From the NCBI GenBank assembly GCA_025936955.1, contig JAICSL010000005.1:1-19851 (forward strand): a DNA stretch of 19,851 bases, read 5' to 3'. How positions within the stretch are numbered: position 1 is the stretch's first letter; the number at the start of each line of letters is the position of its first letter. Source of the stretch: Nitrososphaeraceae archaeon. Lineage in GTDB: Archaea > Thermoproteota > Nitrososphaeria > Nitrososphaerales > Nitrososphaeraceae. The translations under genes and the position numbers were made by a program. Positions 7,761-15,349 of this stretch are shown one piece after another. The notes beneath the pieces are model-generated. The model ran no database searches, was not told the origin of the DNA, and worked only from the letters and a program-made list of their open reading frames with translations.

Positions 7761-8780
7761 TCATTTTTCCAAACTCGTTATATTGGAAGGAACTTTGCTA
7801 ACATTTCCTTCGATAATCGGTTTTTTAAGATAATCCAAGCCCTGTTTTTCAAGAATTAGTTTTCCTTTAGAAGGTGATAGCAAATAATTTACAAAAGAAA
7901 TTGCACCGTTTAAATTCTTGGATGAATCGGGTATTGTGACTGAGAAATATATTGGTTCTCCATATACTGTCTTGTAGTCATTACTTGAAATTGTGTATGA
8001 AGCTTTTTTATAAAATTCAGAGAAATCTGTATTACCCAAGTTGATTTGTGGGGGTAATGTTATATAAAAAAGACCTCTTGATATGGCCTCATGTTTATAC
8101 GCAGCTATGGCATCTACTTGGCCCGATTCTAAAACAGTATTAAGGGTTTCTTCAGGGAATATCTGTTTTGGGTTTCTATCATCTCCCAAAGTTCTCTGTT
8201 TTATTGTTGAGTCATTGTAGTAAATGTTTGACAGTTTAGCTGTTATAATCATGTTGTATCCTTTTGGATCCAGCAACGGATCAGTTCTTCCAAACTTAAA
8301 CCCGCTTTCTGAGATTACATTATACCATGGTATTTGTCCAGTTTTAACTTTCTCAAGATCATTGAAAAAGTGACTTTTTGGTGAATAAGCAATTACCATC
8401 TCAGCCGATGCAAATTTCATTAACCATCCTACCCCAGACGGTTTATTGTCTATCAGTTTCATGATTGGAATTGTGCCGGCGCTAACAAATACATCTGGTT
8501 TTCTAAATCCCTCAGCAATCATATTAGAGATTTGAACCGATCCTTTTCCTTCTCCCACATATGTATATCCTGTTTGATTTTGAAAAGAGGGGCCTAAAGA
8601 ATTCTCAAAAATCTTTACAAGAGATCCACCGTACATTATAAAGACCTTTCCATGATCTTGGATCTGACCTTGTACAATAGAAAATCCATGATATAAATAT
8701 ACTGTAAAACAGAGAGTTTCAATTATAATGAGAATCACACAAAAAATTACTTTATTTTTATTTGACACTCGAAACACCAT
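7761..8780 (-). CDS. wtpA: Tungstate/molybdate-binding periplasmic-type protein (WtpA/ModA-like)
   Basis: A 339-residue extracellular solute-binding protein. Residues 9-31 form a signal peptide or membrane anchor (VIFCVILIIIETLCFTVYLY). The mature protein has the oxyanion-binder landmarks: GGSLVKIFE (51-59), a GKGSVQISNMI helix (78-88), the DVFVSAG strand (96-102), FGRTDPLLDPKGY (163-175), the VLESGQVDAIAAYKHEA strip (216-232), LPPQINLG (242-249) and EPIYFSVTIP (275-284). These match WtpA-type tungstate/molybdate receptors more closely than short bacterial ModA. It would deliver oxyanion to an ABC permease, but no permease or ATPase lies next to it, so it is an orphan receptor here. A TATA box (minus-strand TTTTATAC, 8799-8806) starts 26 bp before the ATG, which indicates a leaderless mRNA. 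The exact substrate is inferred from family. Confidence 0.85.
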   Translation of the reverse strand: MVFRVSNKNKVIFCVILIIIETLCFTVYLYHGFSIVQGQIQDHGKVFIMYGGSLVKIFENSLGPSFQNQTGYTYVGEGKGSVQISNMIAEGFRKPDVFVSAGTIPIMKLIDNKPSGVGWLMKFASAEMVIAYSPKSHFFNDLEKVKTGQIPWYNVISESGFKFGRTDPLLDPKGYNMIITAKLSNIYYNDSTIKQRTLGDDRNPKQIFPEETLNTVLESGQVDAIAAYKHEAISRGLFYITLPPQINLGNTDFSEFYKKASYTISSNDYKTVYGEPIYFSVTIPDSSKNLNGAISFVNYLLSPSKGKLILEKQGLDYLKKPIIEGNVSKVPSNITSLEK

Positions 8781-9098
8781 ATCTAAGTTATAGATAATGT
8801 ATAAAATAATTGTTCAAATATAATACAGAATGTCATAAATCTTAGCGATATCTGCATTTATAAAATCTCTTTAGGCTTTTTGTGCCTGATTTTTTTTATG
8901 TTTTATCAATTCTATATAGTATATTCATGTAATCAAATCCAGATATATCTAGAATTGTCACAATTATTACTAGTTTTTTTACACATATTAGTTTATTCTA
9001 ATAAACTAGGGCAATGATTTGACAAATTGCAATTTTAAATGATGATTAAACATAATTAAAAGAAAAAAGTTATAACAAAAAAAGGCTATAAAAGGATA
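8781..9098. promoter_or_regulatory. Divergent promoter region with palindrome
   Basis: A 318-bp gap between the divergent binding-protein gene (minus) and PPOX gene (plus). It contains a TATA box for the minus gene at 8799-8806, two TATA-like elements for the plus gene (TTATAA at 9070-9075 and CTATAAAA at about 9086-9093), a 9-bp perfect palindrome (8989-9008) and a weaker one, AATTG-tca-CAATT (8953-8965). Confidence 0.5.
8989..9008. repeat. Perfect 20-bp palindrome, possible operator
   Basis: TAGTTTATT and AATAAACTA are 9-bp perfect arms with a 2-nt centre. It lies about 60-80 bp upstream of the putative TATA elements of the PPOX gene and over 200 bp from the binding-protein start. Dimeric transcription regulators bind sites of this shape; no regulator gene is adjacent. 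Confidence 0.4.
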
Positions 9099-9572
9099 TT
9101 GAAAATAATTCAAACTTTTCCAAATATGCCAAATCCAGTTACAGGGGCGGAAGTCAATAAATTTCTTGAAAGCAAACTGAACCTACAGCTTGCTACAATT
9201 GATGAAGAAGGTTTTCCTAATATTCAGCCTATTTGGTTTCTATATGATAAAGAAATTGGCAAGATGTATGTATCCACTCAGAAAATGACAAAGAAGGCTC
9301 AAAATATATATAGAAATCCTGATAAGATTTACTTTTCTATAGATGATGAGAACTTTCCATACAAGGGAGTGAAAGGAAAAGCAGTAGCAAGAATATCTGA
9401 AGATATAGACTGGAACATACCAATTGTTGAAAAGATCAATGTAAAATATCTTGGTAATATTGAACATCCCCTAGCAAAAATGATTATGGAAAATACTAGA
9501 AAAGGTACCCAGATTGTAATCGAAATTATCCCCAAGTTTTTCTCTGCCTGGGACTTTGAAAAGACTATGTAG
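9099..9572 (+). CDS. Pyridoxamine 5'-phosphate oxidase-like (PPOX, FMN/F420-binding) family protein
   Basis: A 157-residue split-barrel flavin/deazaflavin-binding protein. The core LNLQLATIDEEGFPNIQPIWF (about 27-47) is the first barrel strand pair of the PPOX family. It is followed by GKMYVSTQKMTKKAQNI (54-70), where the basic Thr/Lys helix typically contacts cofactor phosphate, and by NPDKIYFSIDD and the GVKGKAVARI strand (about 89-98). These single-domain archaeal proteins are usually annotated as F420-dependent or FMN-binding oxidoreductases; the substrate cannot be read from sequence. Start choice is open: TTG at 9099 fits a leaderless transcript from the TATA at 9070-9075, while ATG at 9126 fits the TATA at about 9086-9093 and would give 148 residues. 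The first family block begins well after both. Confidence 0.85.
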   Translation: MKIIQTFPNMPNPVTGAEVNKFLESKLNLQLATIDEEGFPNIQPIWFLYDKEIGKMYVSTQKMTKKAQNIYRNPDKIYFSIDDENFPYKGVKGKAVARISEDIDWNIPIVEKINVKYLGNIEHPLAKMIMENTRKGTQIVIEIIPKFFSAWDFEKTM

Positions 9573-9969
9573 TTGACAATGGATGGGATACACAAAAATA
9601 GCTTGTTAAAAAAACGTATAATTACAATTACAAAAGCAGGATTTAGAACAAGCATTAATAATTACAATTAAGAATGAAAAACAACATCATCAACAACAAC
9701 AACGATATTACACCTAAATCATTGTTTAAAAAATTTGACCTATCGATAAATCAAAAAAATTTGTCTACAGATTAAAATATAATTTATAATATTATTTCTA
9801 TCCCGATCATCTGTAAATACAATGATCAACAAGATGATTTATATTGGTTTTTTAATCCTTTTTGAACTCTATCAATCTATAGTATGAGGAACTTTTCTCT
9901 ATGCTCTATATTTGCCCGAGCTTTGCATTAAATTCATTTCTAAATGTCAATCACTTTTTTGTCTGCGAG
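9573..9969. other. Intergenic region between convergent genes
   Basis: A 397-bp AT-rich gap between genes that converge on it. It includes a short Asn-coding CAA/AAC run near 9680-9700 within a 33-codon ATG frame (9674-9775) that shows no motif. No clear terminator hairpin was found. Confidence 0.4.
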
Positions 9970-11739
9970 TTATTTGCTTACCACTACTACCTCTCCTTTC
10001 ATATCAGGGTGAAACAAACAAAGGTAATCATAAATTCCTGGAATAGTAAACCTATGACTATAAGCCGTGTTGCTTATGATGGATCCTGAATGAAATAGCA
10101 AACCAGAAGTAAGACGATTATAATCCTTACCTGAAGTTACTGTATGTGCTATCACATCGGCATTTATCCAAGTTACTGTATCTCCTGCCTTTATATTAAT
10201 TGGATTTGGATCATATGATTGATTGCCTTTTACCCCTACAATTGTAACTTTGTTGGTTGTGTTAGCGAGTATTGTTGATAGTGACTGTAGTTGCTGTTGA
10301 CCTTGTGAACCTAAGTTAGAAAGAGTATATGAAGTCGGGTTTGAAGCAGCAAAGCTAGCAGGAACTATTCTAAATATCGCTCCATTAATTGCAAGAACAT
10401 ATAAAAAACCATCAGGTCCTATTTGCAGGTCAGTAATTCCACCAAAACCTGCTCCAAATCTAAGCAGGGGAATCTGTGCCGACGTAGTAGGCTTGTCTTC
10501 AATTGGTTGACCATTTGGATATAGCAATTTTGTTCTATCCTCATTTAATTTGAAATGATATAGATTCCCATTGTTAATATCACCTACAAATAAGTCGTCT
10601 TTGTATTGTGGACCTAATTTATCCGAGTTTAAAAATACAAGGGCGGTTGGTCCAACAGGATCTTCCCATTCGAACTTTGGATCTGAATATTGAGCATTAC
10701 TTGATAGATTTACTAAGGAAGAAGATGTTGTGTGCCCGTGCCCTAGATGGGACTCTTTTGCAAACCCCTGAATAAGCTTCCAGCCACTATTGAATCCTGG
10801 ATTTACCTGGTTGATTTCATCTCCATAGTTAGGTCCATTCTCTGTATCCCAGAGTTTTCCAGTAACAGGATCAAAGGCAATACCAAAGCTGTTTCTAATG
10901 CCATATGCAAAGTAAAGGCTTAACGGAGATTTATCTCCAAATGGGCTGTTTGGAACGGATTGTCCGTTTGGCGTAACCCTGAGGATGCCACCGGTTCCAT
11001 CAGCTTGAGGGCCGTTTTTTACGTTCTGTGCCTTGGTTTGATGGCCTCCTACCTCTCCTATAACAGCATAAATATTACCATCAGGGCCTATTGCTACTTT
11101 GCCTCCATTATGATCAGAACGTCCAGTTGATCCAGGTATAGCAGGAAGCTGCATCAATAGTGTTGGGTTAATAAGTTGACTGTTAGTCCATTCATATCTA
11201 TATACCATATTTCCTTTTGGAGGGGCAAGACCTAGAAACTCATCTCCATCTTTATTTCCACCACCTGCCTGAGTATAATATAAATAAACATATCTTTTTC
11301 CATCCAAAGTGAGATTGGGTGCTACAGCAATCCCAAGCAAGCCCCTCTCTATATAGTTTGCAACAGCAACATCCAATACAGGAGTAGACGAAAGCCTGCC
11401 GTTGATAATTCTGTCTACTTTACCTGTATTTTTTTCTAAAACAAGAATATCATTTGGTGCTAAAAATGCCATACTTGTATTTCCTTTGCCAGAAGTCGGA
11501 AAAACTATTTGCACTTTTAAGTTTGGATCATTAACTGTTGGACCAGAAGGTGAAGTTGGAGCGATAGAATATTGTGCAAAAGCTTTGAAATAAGAATTTG
11601 AGAATGGTAAAAAAGATTTATTGAAATTGTTATATTGTGTCACTATTAATGATGCAGATAATAACAACAACAATGAGAAAAAAGTAAAACAAGATTTAAC
11701 GGAAAATTTATTTGATTTTAAAATAAATATCAATACCAT
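9970..11739 (-). CDS. Secreted PQQ-type sugar dehydrogenase fused to a cupredoxin domain
   Basis: A 589-residue exported protein. Residues 14-34 form a hydrophobic signal anchor. Residues 75-460 are a six-bladed soluble glucose/aldose/sorbosone dehydrogenase propeller: repeated GPDGxxY strands (218-224, 441-447), RSDHNGGKVAIG with Asp209-His210 matching the catalytic Asp-His of soluble glucose dehydrogenase, GIRNSFGIAFDP (Arg282), and a glycine-rich RFGAGFGG segment near 427-434. A Gln/Ser linker (about 478-495) leads to a plastocyanin-like domain (about 497-589) with NPxxIxxGDTVTW and a complete type-1 copper set: His532 (AHTV), Cys574, His577 and Met580 in YLCLFHPDM. The likely role is oxidation of an extracellular sugar or alcohol, with electrons passed through the attached copper centre; the electron path is inference. 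PQQ synthesis genes are not in the window. A TATA box (11758-11764) lies 19-25 bp before the ATG, so the mRNA is probably leaderless. Confidence 0.9.
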   Translation of the reverse strand: MVLIFILKSNKFSVKSCFTFFSLLLLLSASLIVTQYNNFNKSFLPFSNSYFKAFAQYSIAPTSPSGPTVNDPNLKVQIVFPTSGKGNTSMAFLAPNDILVLEKNTGKVDRIINGRLSSTPVLDVAVANYIERGLLGIAVAPNLTLDGKRYVYLYYTQAGGGNKDGDEFLGLAPPKGNMVYRYEWTNSQLINPTLLMQLPAIPGSTGRSDHNGGKVAIGPDGNIYAVIGEVGGHQTKAQNVKNGPQADGTGGILRVTPNGQSVPNSPFGDKSPLSLYFAYGIRNSFGIAFDPVTGKLWDTENGPNYGDEINQVNPGFNSGWKLIQGFAKESHLGHGHTTSSSLVNLSSNAQYSDPKFEWEDPVGPTALVFLNSDKLGPQYKDDLFVGDINNGNLYHFKLNEDRTKLLYPNGQPIEDKPTTSAQIPLLRFGAGFGGITDLQIGPDGFLYVLAINGAIFRIVPASFAASNPTSYTLSNLGSQGQQQLQSLSTILANTTNKVTIVGVKGNQSYDPNPINIKAGDTVTWINADVIAHTVTSGKDYNRLTSGLLFHSGSIISNTAYSHRFTIPGIYDYLCLFHPDMKGEVVVVSK

Positions 11740-12299
11740 ATTTTTACGGCGTATTAAATTTATATTTTATATAATAAATCTGATTCAAAATATACTTTTT
11801 ATTTAATAAATTATAACGGTAACATTCAGGTCAAATACCCGAGTAAAGCTGACAACAATCTTTTGATCAGAATTGAAATATCATATTTTGAATTATGCGT
11901 AATTGTAAATATCATCAGAACTCGCAAATAAAATTGGATCATTGAAGTACAAAATAAAAAATTACGGTAACCTGACAATCAATTCAAATCAAATCAATTG
12001 AACATTGAAATTTACCCGATCTAACATTGCAAAAAGAAGAGAGAAGATTTAGCAAAAAAATCATTCGAGGCATAATGGAAAAGTGCTATTTAGAACGAAA
12101 TAATATATTCCATGGTAGAGAAAGCAAACTATCTGATATAGAAAATGGAGACAAACAATTGGATATAGTTACCAAAGCGGGTTATCGGACTTGACCGTTT
12201 TCAATTATTATATCGATTAAATCAACAAGGAGAATAAACAAAATTTGTCGTAAATTTGACAAATACAATGAATAATAACAAAGACTATATTATACAAAT
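11740..12299. other. Intergenic region between divergent genes
   Basis: 560 bp with the TATA box of the minus-strand dehydrogenase at its left end. A 39-codon ATG frame (12075-12194) reads MEKCYLERNNIFHGRESKL and on to a TGA; it has no recognisable motif. G+C and codon style begin to rise towards the right end, where the redox island starts. No RNA gene or clear operator seen. Confidence 0.4.
11758..11764 (-). promoter_or_regulatory. TATA box of the dehydrogenase-cupredoxin gene
   Basis: Minus-strand TATAAAT at -25 to -19 relative to the ATG, inside an AT-rich tract. The spacing fits an archaeal TBP site for a leaderless transcript that begins at or very near the start codon. Confidence 0.5.
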
Positions 12300-12446
12300 A
12301 TGAATACAAAGAGCATTGTACCACAGATTGAACTAAACCATTATTCATTTGACGTTTTGAACCATACATTGAATAGGGATTACTGGACAGACGGTCAGAT
12401 CGGCATGTTTGAAGCCGCATTAACAGAGGATAAGATCTATGGATAA
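12300..12446 (+). CDS. Unrecognised 48-residue ORF overlapping the flavoprotein start
   Basis: An ATG at 12300, the first start after an in-frame TAA at 12276, opens a 48-residue acidic ORF that reads MNTKSIVPQIELNHYSFDVL, then NHTLNRDYWTDGQIGMFEAA and LTEDKIYG. Its TAA (12444-12446) overlaps the ATG of the next gene (12439) by 8 bp, in the shifted register TATGGATAA. That overlap plus the mixed, non-AT-biased codon use point to a real, translationally coupled gene rather than leader DNA. The AGAGGA that serves the flavoprotein lies inside it. No zinc, TM or helix-turn-helix motif is visible, and I do not recognise a family. It could be a regulatory or partner peptide of the flavoprotein, or the end of a truncated larger gene that has gained an ATG. 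Confidence 0.55.
   Translation: MNTKSIVPQIELNHYSFDVLNHTLNRDYWTDGQIGMFEAALTEDKIYG
12426..12431 (+). promoter_or_regulatory. Shine-Dalgarno site of the flavoprotein gene
   Basis: AGAGGA-like purine run about 8 bp before the ATG at 12439, inside the end of the overlapping small ORF. A well-spaced site like this is rare among the native-looking genes here, most of which appear leaderless. Confidence 0.5.
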
Positions 12447-14124
12447 TACCTCAAAGGAATGGAGGCTTCCTATAACAAGGGCTCGTAAAGAGCAGATATT
12501 TCCAAAATTAACTATATCCCAGATTCATCGTATTGAAGTGCGAGGACACGTGCGAATGATTCAGAAGGGAGAAGTGTTAGTAGAACAGGGAGATAGCGCC
12601 GTTCCTTTCTTTGTGGTGGTTTCTGGCGAGCTTGAGGTTGTGCGTCCATCGGGTAGCGCAGTTGAAACTCTTGTTACCTTGCATGGTTCGGGGGAGTTTA
12701 CCGGAGAGGCCAACATGCTTTCTGGCCGCCGATCTATAGTTAGGATATATGCTACCGAGCCTAGTAAAGTGATTCAAGTTGACCGTCAAAATATGATGGG
12801 GTTGCTACAAAGTGATGCAGAGCTTGGCGAAATCATTATGAGGGCATTTATTTTGCGCAGAGTTGAGCTGGTAGCATCAGGTACAGGCGATGTTGTTTTA
12901 ATTGGTTCTGCACATTCATCCGGTACTTTCCGTATCAAAGAGTTTCTGATGCGCAATGGACATCCGTATTCATATATAGACCTTGAACGCGACAAAGAAG
13001 TTCAAAACCTTTTGGATAACTTTCAGATTGACTCAAGAGAGATACCTGTATTGATATGTCAAGGCAAAATTGTTCTTCGCAATCCAAGTAATCAACAAAT
13101 TGCAGAGTGTCTTGGTTTCAATGAATCTGTCGACCAAACTCAGGTTCGCGATATAATCATAATAGGAGCAGGCCCATCAGGGTTAGCCGCAGCAGTATAC
13201 GGCGCTTCCGAAGGACTTGATGTTCTGGTGCTCGATGCATATTCACCCGGCGGCCAGGCAGGTTCAAGCTCGAGAATTGAAAATTATTTGGGATTTCCGA
13301 CCGGCATATCGGGTCAAGAGCTTGCAGCGAGGGCATATCACCAGGCTCAAAAGTTTGGTGCAAAGATACTTATCTCCAAAGGCACAAGACTTTTGTGCAA
13401 TCGCAAACCATACATAGTGGAATTAGAAAATGGTGCTCAAATTCCAACCCGTACAATAGTGGTTGCAACTGGAGCAGAGTACCGAAAACCGCAATTAAAA
13501 AACTTGTCACGCTTTGAAGGTGCAGGTGTATATTATGGTGCAACATTCATGGAAGCTCAATTATGTACTGGAGAAGAAGTGATTGTGGTTGGTGGAGGCA
13601 ACTCTGCAGGACAGGCGGCTGTCTTTCTGTCACAGACGACAAAACGTGTTCATATATTAGTTAGATCTGGAGGTTTGGCCAATAGCATGTCACGTTATCT
13701 TATACGTAGAATAGAAGAGACTCCAAATATTACATTATATCCTCATACAGAGATCATAGCACTTGAAGGGGAAGACGATCATCTTCAATCCATAGTATGG
13801 CAAAATAATCAAACTGGGCAGACAGAGGCACATGACATCAATCATGTTTTTATCATGGCGGGCGCTACTCCGAACACTCGTTGGCTAGATGGTTGTGTGG
13901 CTCTGGATTCTAAAGGCTTCATCAAGACCGGTCGTGATCTTTTGGTAGAGGACCTCAATACGGCAGGATGGCCACTTGCTAGGCAGCCTTACTTACTTGA
14001 AACCAGTTTACCCGGAGTTTTTGCAGTGGGTGATGTACGAGGTGGCAGCATCAAGCGCGTTGCATCTGCAGTAGGTGAAGGATCAATCGCAATCTCTTTT
14101 GTTCACCAAGTGCTGCAAGAATAA
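12439..14124 (+). CDS. CNB-thioredoxin-like-thioredoxin reductase-like flavoprotein
   Basis: A 561-residue three-domain cytoplasmic protein. Residues about 22-140 form a cyclic-nucleotide-binding (CNB) beta-roll with RGHVRMIQKGEVLVEQGD and a phosphate-cassette-like GEFTGEANMLSGRRS (Glu90, Arg98). Residues 150-226 are a thioredoxin/glutaredoxin-like fold (VVLIGSAHSSGTFRIKEFL, cis-Pro in REIPVLIC) whose CxxC position reads HSSG. Residues 236-561 are a class-II pyridine-nucleotide flavoprotein with FAD motif GAGPSGLA (243-250), GGQAG (271-275), NADPH motif GGGNSAGQ (385-392) and GDVRGG (531-536). Where thioredoxin reductases carry CATC, this protein has GATFMEAQLC (367-376), so the redox disulfide is missing. 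Bacteria have annotated homologues of this architecture called thioredoxin reductases, but classic thioredoxin reduction is doubtful. AGAGGA lies 8 bp before the ATG. A hairpin terminator follows at 14147. The G+C-rich style suggests acquisition from bacteria. Confidence 0.88.
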   Translation: MDNTSKEWRLPITRARKEQIFPKLTISQIHRIEVRGHVRMIQKGEVLVEQGDSAVPFFVVVSGELEVVRPSGSAVETLVTLHGSGEFTGEANMLSGRRSIVRIYATEPSKVIQVDRQNMMGLLQSDAELGEIIMRAFILRRVELVASGTGDVVLIGSAHSSGTFRIKEFLMRNGHPYSYIDLERDKEVQNLLDNFQIDSREIPVLICQGKIVLRNPSNQQIAECLGFNESVDQTQVRDIIIIGAGPSGLAAAVYGASEGLDVLVLDAYSPGGQAGSSSRIENYLGFPTGISGQELAARAYHQAQKFGAKILISKGTRLLCNRKPYIVELENGAQIPTRTIVVATGAEYRKPQLKNLSRFEGAGVYYGATFMEAQLCTGEEVIVVGGGNSAGQAAVFLSQTTKRVHILVRSGGLANSMSRYLIRRIEETPNITLYPHTEIIALEGEDDHLQSIVWQNNQTGQTEAHDINHVFIMAGATPNTRWLDGCVALDSKGFIKTGRDLLVEDLNTAGWPLARQPYLLETSLPGVFAVGDVRGGSIKRVASAVGEGSIAISFVHQVLQE

Positions 14125-14146
14125 GAAAAAAGATAAAAAGATGTTT

Positions 14147-14165
14147 CAAAGCGGTCGCTTTTTTT
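14147..14165 (+). terminator. Bacterial-style intrinsic terminator
   Basis: AAAGC and GCTTT (14148-14152 and 14157-14161) pair around a GGTC loop and run into seven consecutive T (14159-14165), 23 bp past the flavoprotein stop. The stem is short but the hairpin-plus-T form is canonical. Confidence 0.55.
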
Positions 14166-14411
14166 AGTTATGGCAGATTTTGAGATATAGTTGAGGCGTT
14201 TAATTGAACAATATCCAGAATCATATTTTCTGATTCGATGATCCGAGTTGTCTTGAATCCATTAAAGAGCAGATCAGTTAAAGTGGCATTATTTTTGCAT
14301 TTGATTTATATCTTTCGTAATTGTCCACCAACTTTTTGCTCTTCTTTGATGATATGCCAATCCCGAGATCTAATTATTTAAAAATTCGATATATCGCCAC
14401 CATCCAATTGT

Positions 14412-15145
14412 CTATCCTCCATCAACTACCATAGTATGCCCGGTTACAAACGAAGCCGCATCCAAACATAACCGGACTACAGCAACAGCCTCTTGGGGCT
14501 GATGCATCCTTCCAATCGGTTCCTGAGATCATCAGTTGACGGCCTTCAACGGTGCACCGCTGAAGCGCTGGATCATCGACACCTCGATGTTCTCAGGAGC
14601 CATGGCGCTAATGCGGATATTCGACTGAGTATAGACAAGCGCAGGGGCCTTGGTCAGACCGATCACGCCATGCTTTGCGGTGACATATGCTGCTTCCGCC
14701 TTGAACCCTGTGCCTCTGCCTCGTACCTGAAGAGGTATTCACGATGGCGCCCCACCCGCCTCCTTGCTTGAGCATTAGAGAAAATTCGTGCTTTAAGCAC
14801 AGAAATACGCCGCACAGGTCAGTATTGTTCAAACGCCCCCTTCACTGGCAGTTCTGCTGCTAGCGCCTGATTCTATTCTACACCTGCATTTTTGAAAGCA
14901 AAGTCAAGTCGTCCACGGTTTCTATGGCCCATCTAGGACAGCTCTTTACATCTTCTAGTTAATATACATCACACCTTACTGCTAACGCCCGCTCACCTGC
15001 CTCTTTAATCATGCTGGCCATTTCGTGGTCCCCTCCTCTGAAATATCGACGTCGCCGCCGCAAGCACTTTCTTGCAGTGCAAAAGCAATCGCAGTAGCTC
15101 GATCAGTGCCATTTGCTGCTCCAGTAACAAATGCGCCTTTTCTTG
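14412..15145 (-). pseudogene. Broken short-chain dehydrogenase/reductase (SDR) gene
   Basis: Pieces of a classical SDR, in order, in shifting minus-strand frames: GAFVTGAANGTDRATAIAFA (the Gly-rich NAD(P) motif, with damaged TGxxxGIG), a DVDISEE stretch, ERALAVRCDVY followed by TAA, LDFAFKNAGVE (NNAG-like motif), GVFLCLKHEFSLMLKQGG, GAIVNTSS, then AAYVTAKHGVIGLTK with the YxxxK catalytic pair, NIRISAMAP, a double TGA, and IGRMHQPQEAVAVV through SFVTGHTMVVDGG to the TAG at 14412-14414. At least three frameshifts and several stops make it non-functional, and no start codon is visible before the first block. It closely resembles glucose-1-dehydrogenase-like bacterial SDRs. It lies on the same strand as, and downstream of, the alcohol dehydrogenase operon, from which it was probably once expressed. 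Confidence 0.85.
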
Positions 15146-15349
15146 AAAGTTATTGGTCTTTATAATCTCTGTGCCGAGGTTTTATAATGAATATTTGGTT
15201 ATTGTATTACTCGCCGCCGCCGCCGACCTTTTCCATCTAGACAACAAAAGATACAAATTAACTTTGTATCACTTGATATACATATTTAGAATTAATTACC
15301 CAATAATATACTATAGCCAAATACGCTTAATATAATGATAAAGTATTGA
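15146..15349. other. Junction between two pseudogenes
   Basis: About 200 bp, AT-rich on its right side. It contains a GGC trinucleotide run (about 15211-15226), an 8-bp perfect inverted repeat (15250-15270) and minus-strand TATA-like sequences that could once have served the SDR gene. A minus-strand ATG followed by a Gly run stops after nine codons. Confidence 0.4.
15250..15270. repeat. Perfect inverted repeat, 8-bp arms
   Basis: GATACAAA (15250-15257) and TTTGTATC (15263-15270) flank TTAAC. It sits about 105 bp upstream of the SDR pseudogene and about 80 bp beyond the point where the alcohol dehydrogenase pseudogene loses homology. It may be an operator or 3' hairpin relic. Confidence 0.4.

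Noticed and set aside
9240..9655. Minus-strand ORFs opposite the PPOX gene
   Set aside because: Ile/Phe/Tyr-rich antisense readings of an AT-rich coding sequence.
9901..10089. 62-codon plus-strand ORF
   Set aside because: It runs into the cupredoxin coding region antisense and has no features.
12217..12420. 67-codon minus-strand ORF
   Set aside because: It is antisense to the 48-residue ORF at 12300, with low-complexity hydrophobic text and no motif.
14493..14832. Overlapping plus- and minus-strand ORFs of 92 and 74 codons
   Set aside because: The plus ORF is a shadow and the minus ORF is one intact frame of the broken SDR gene; neither is a gene alone.
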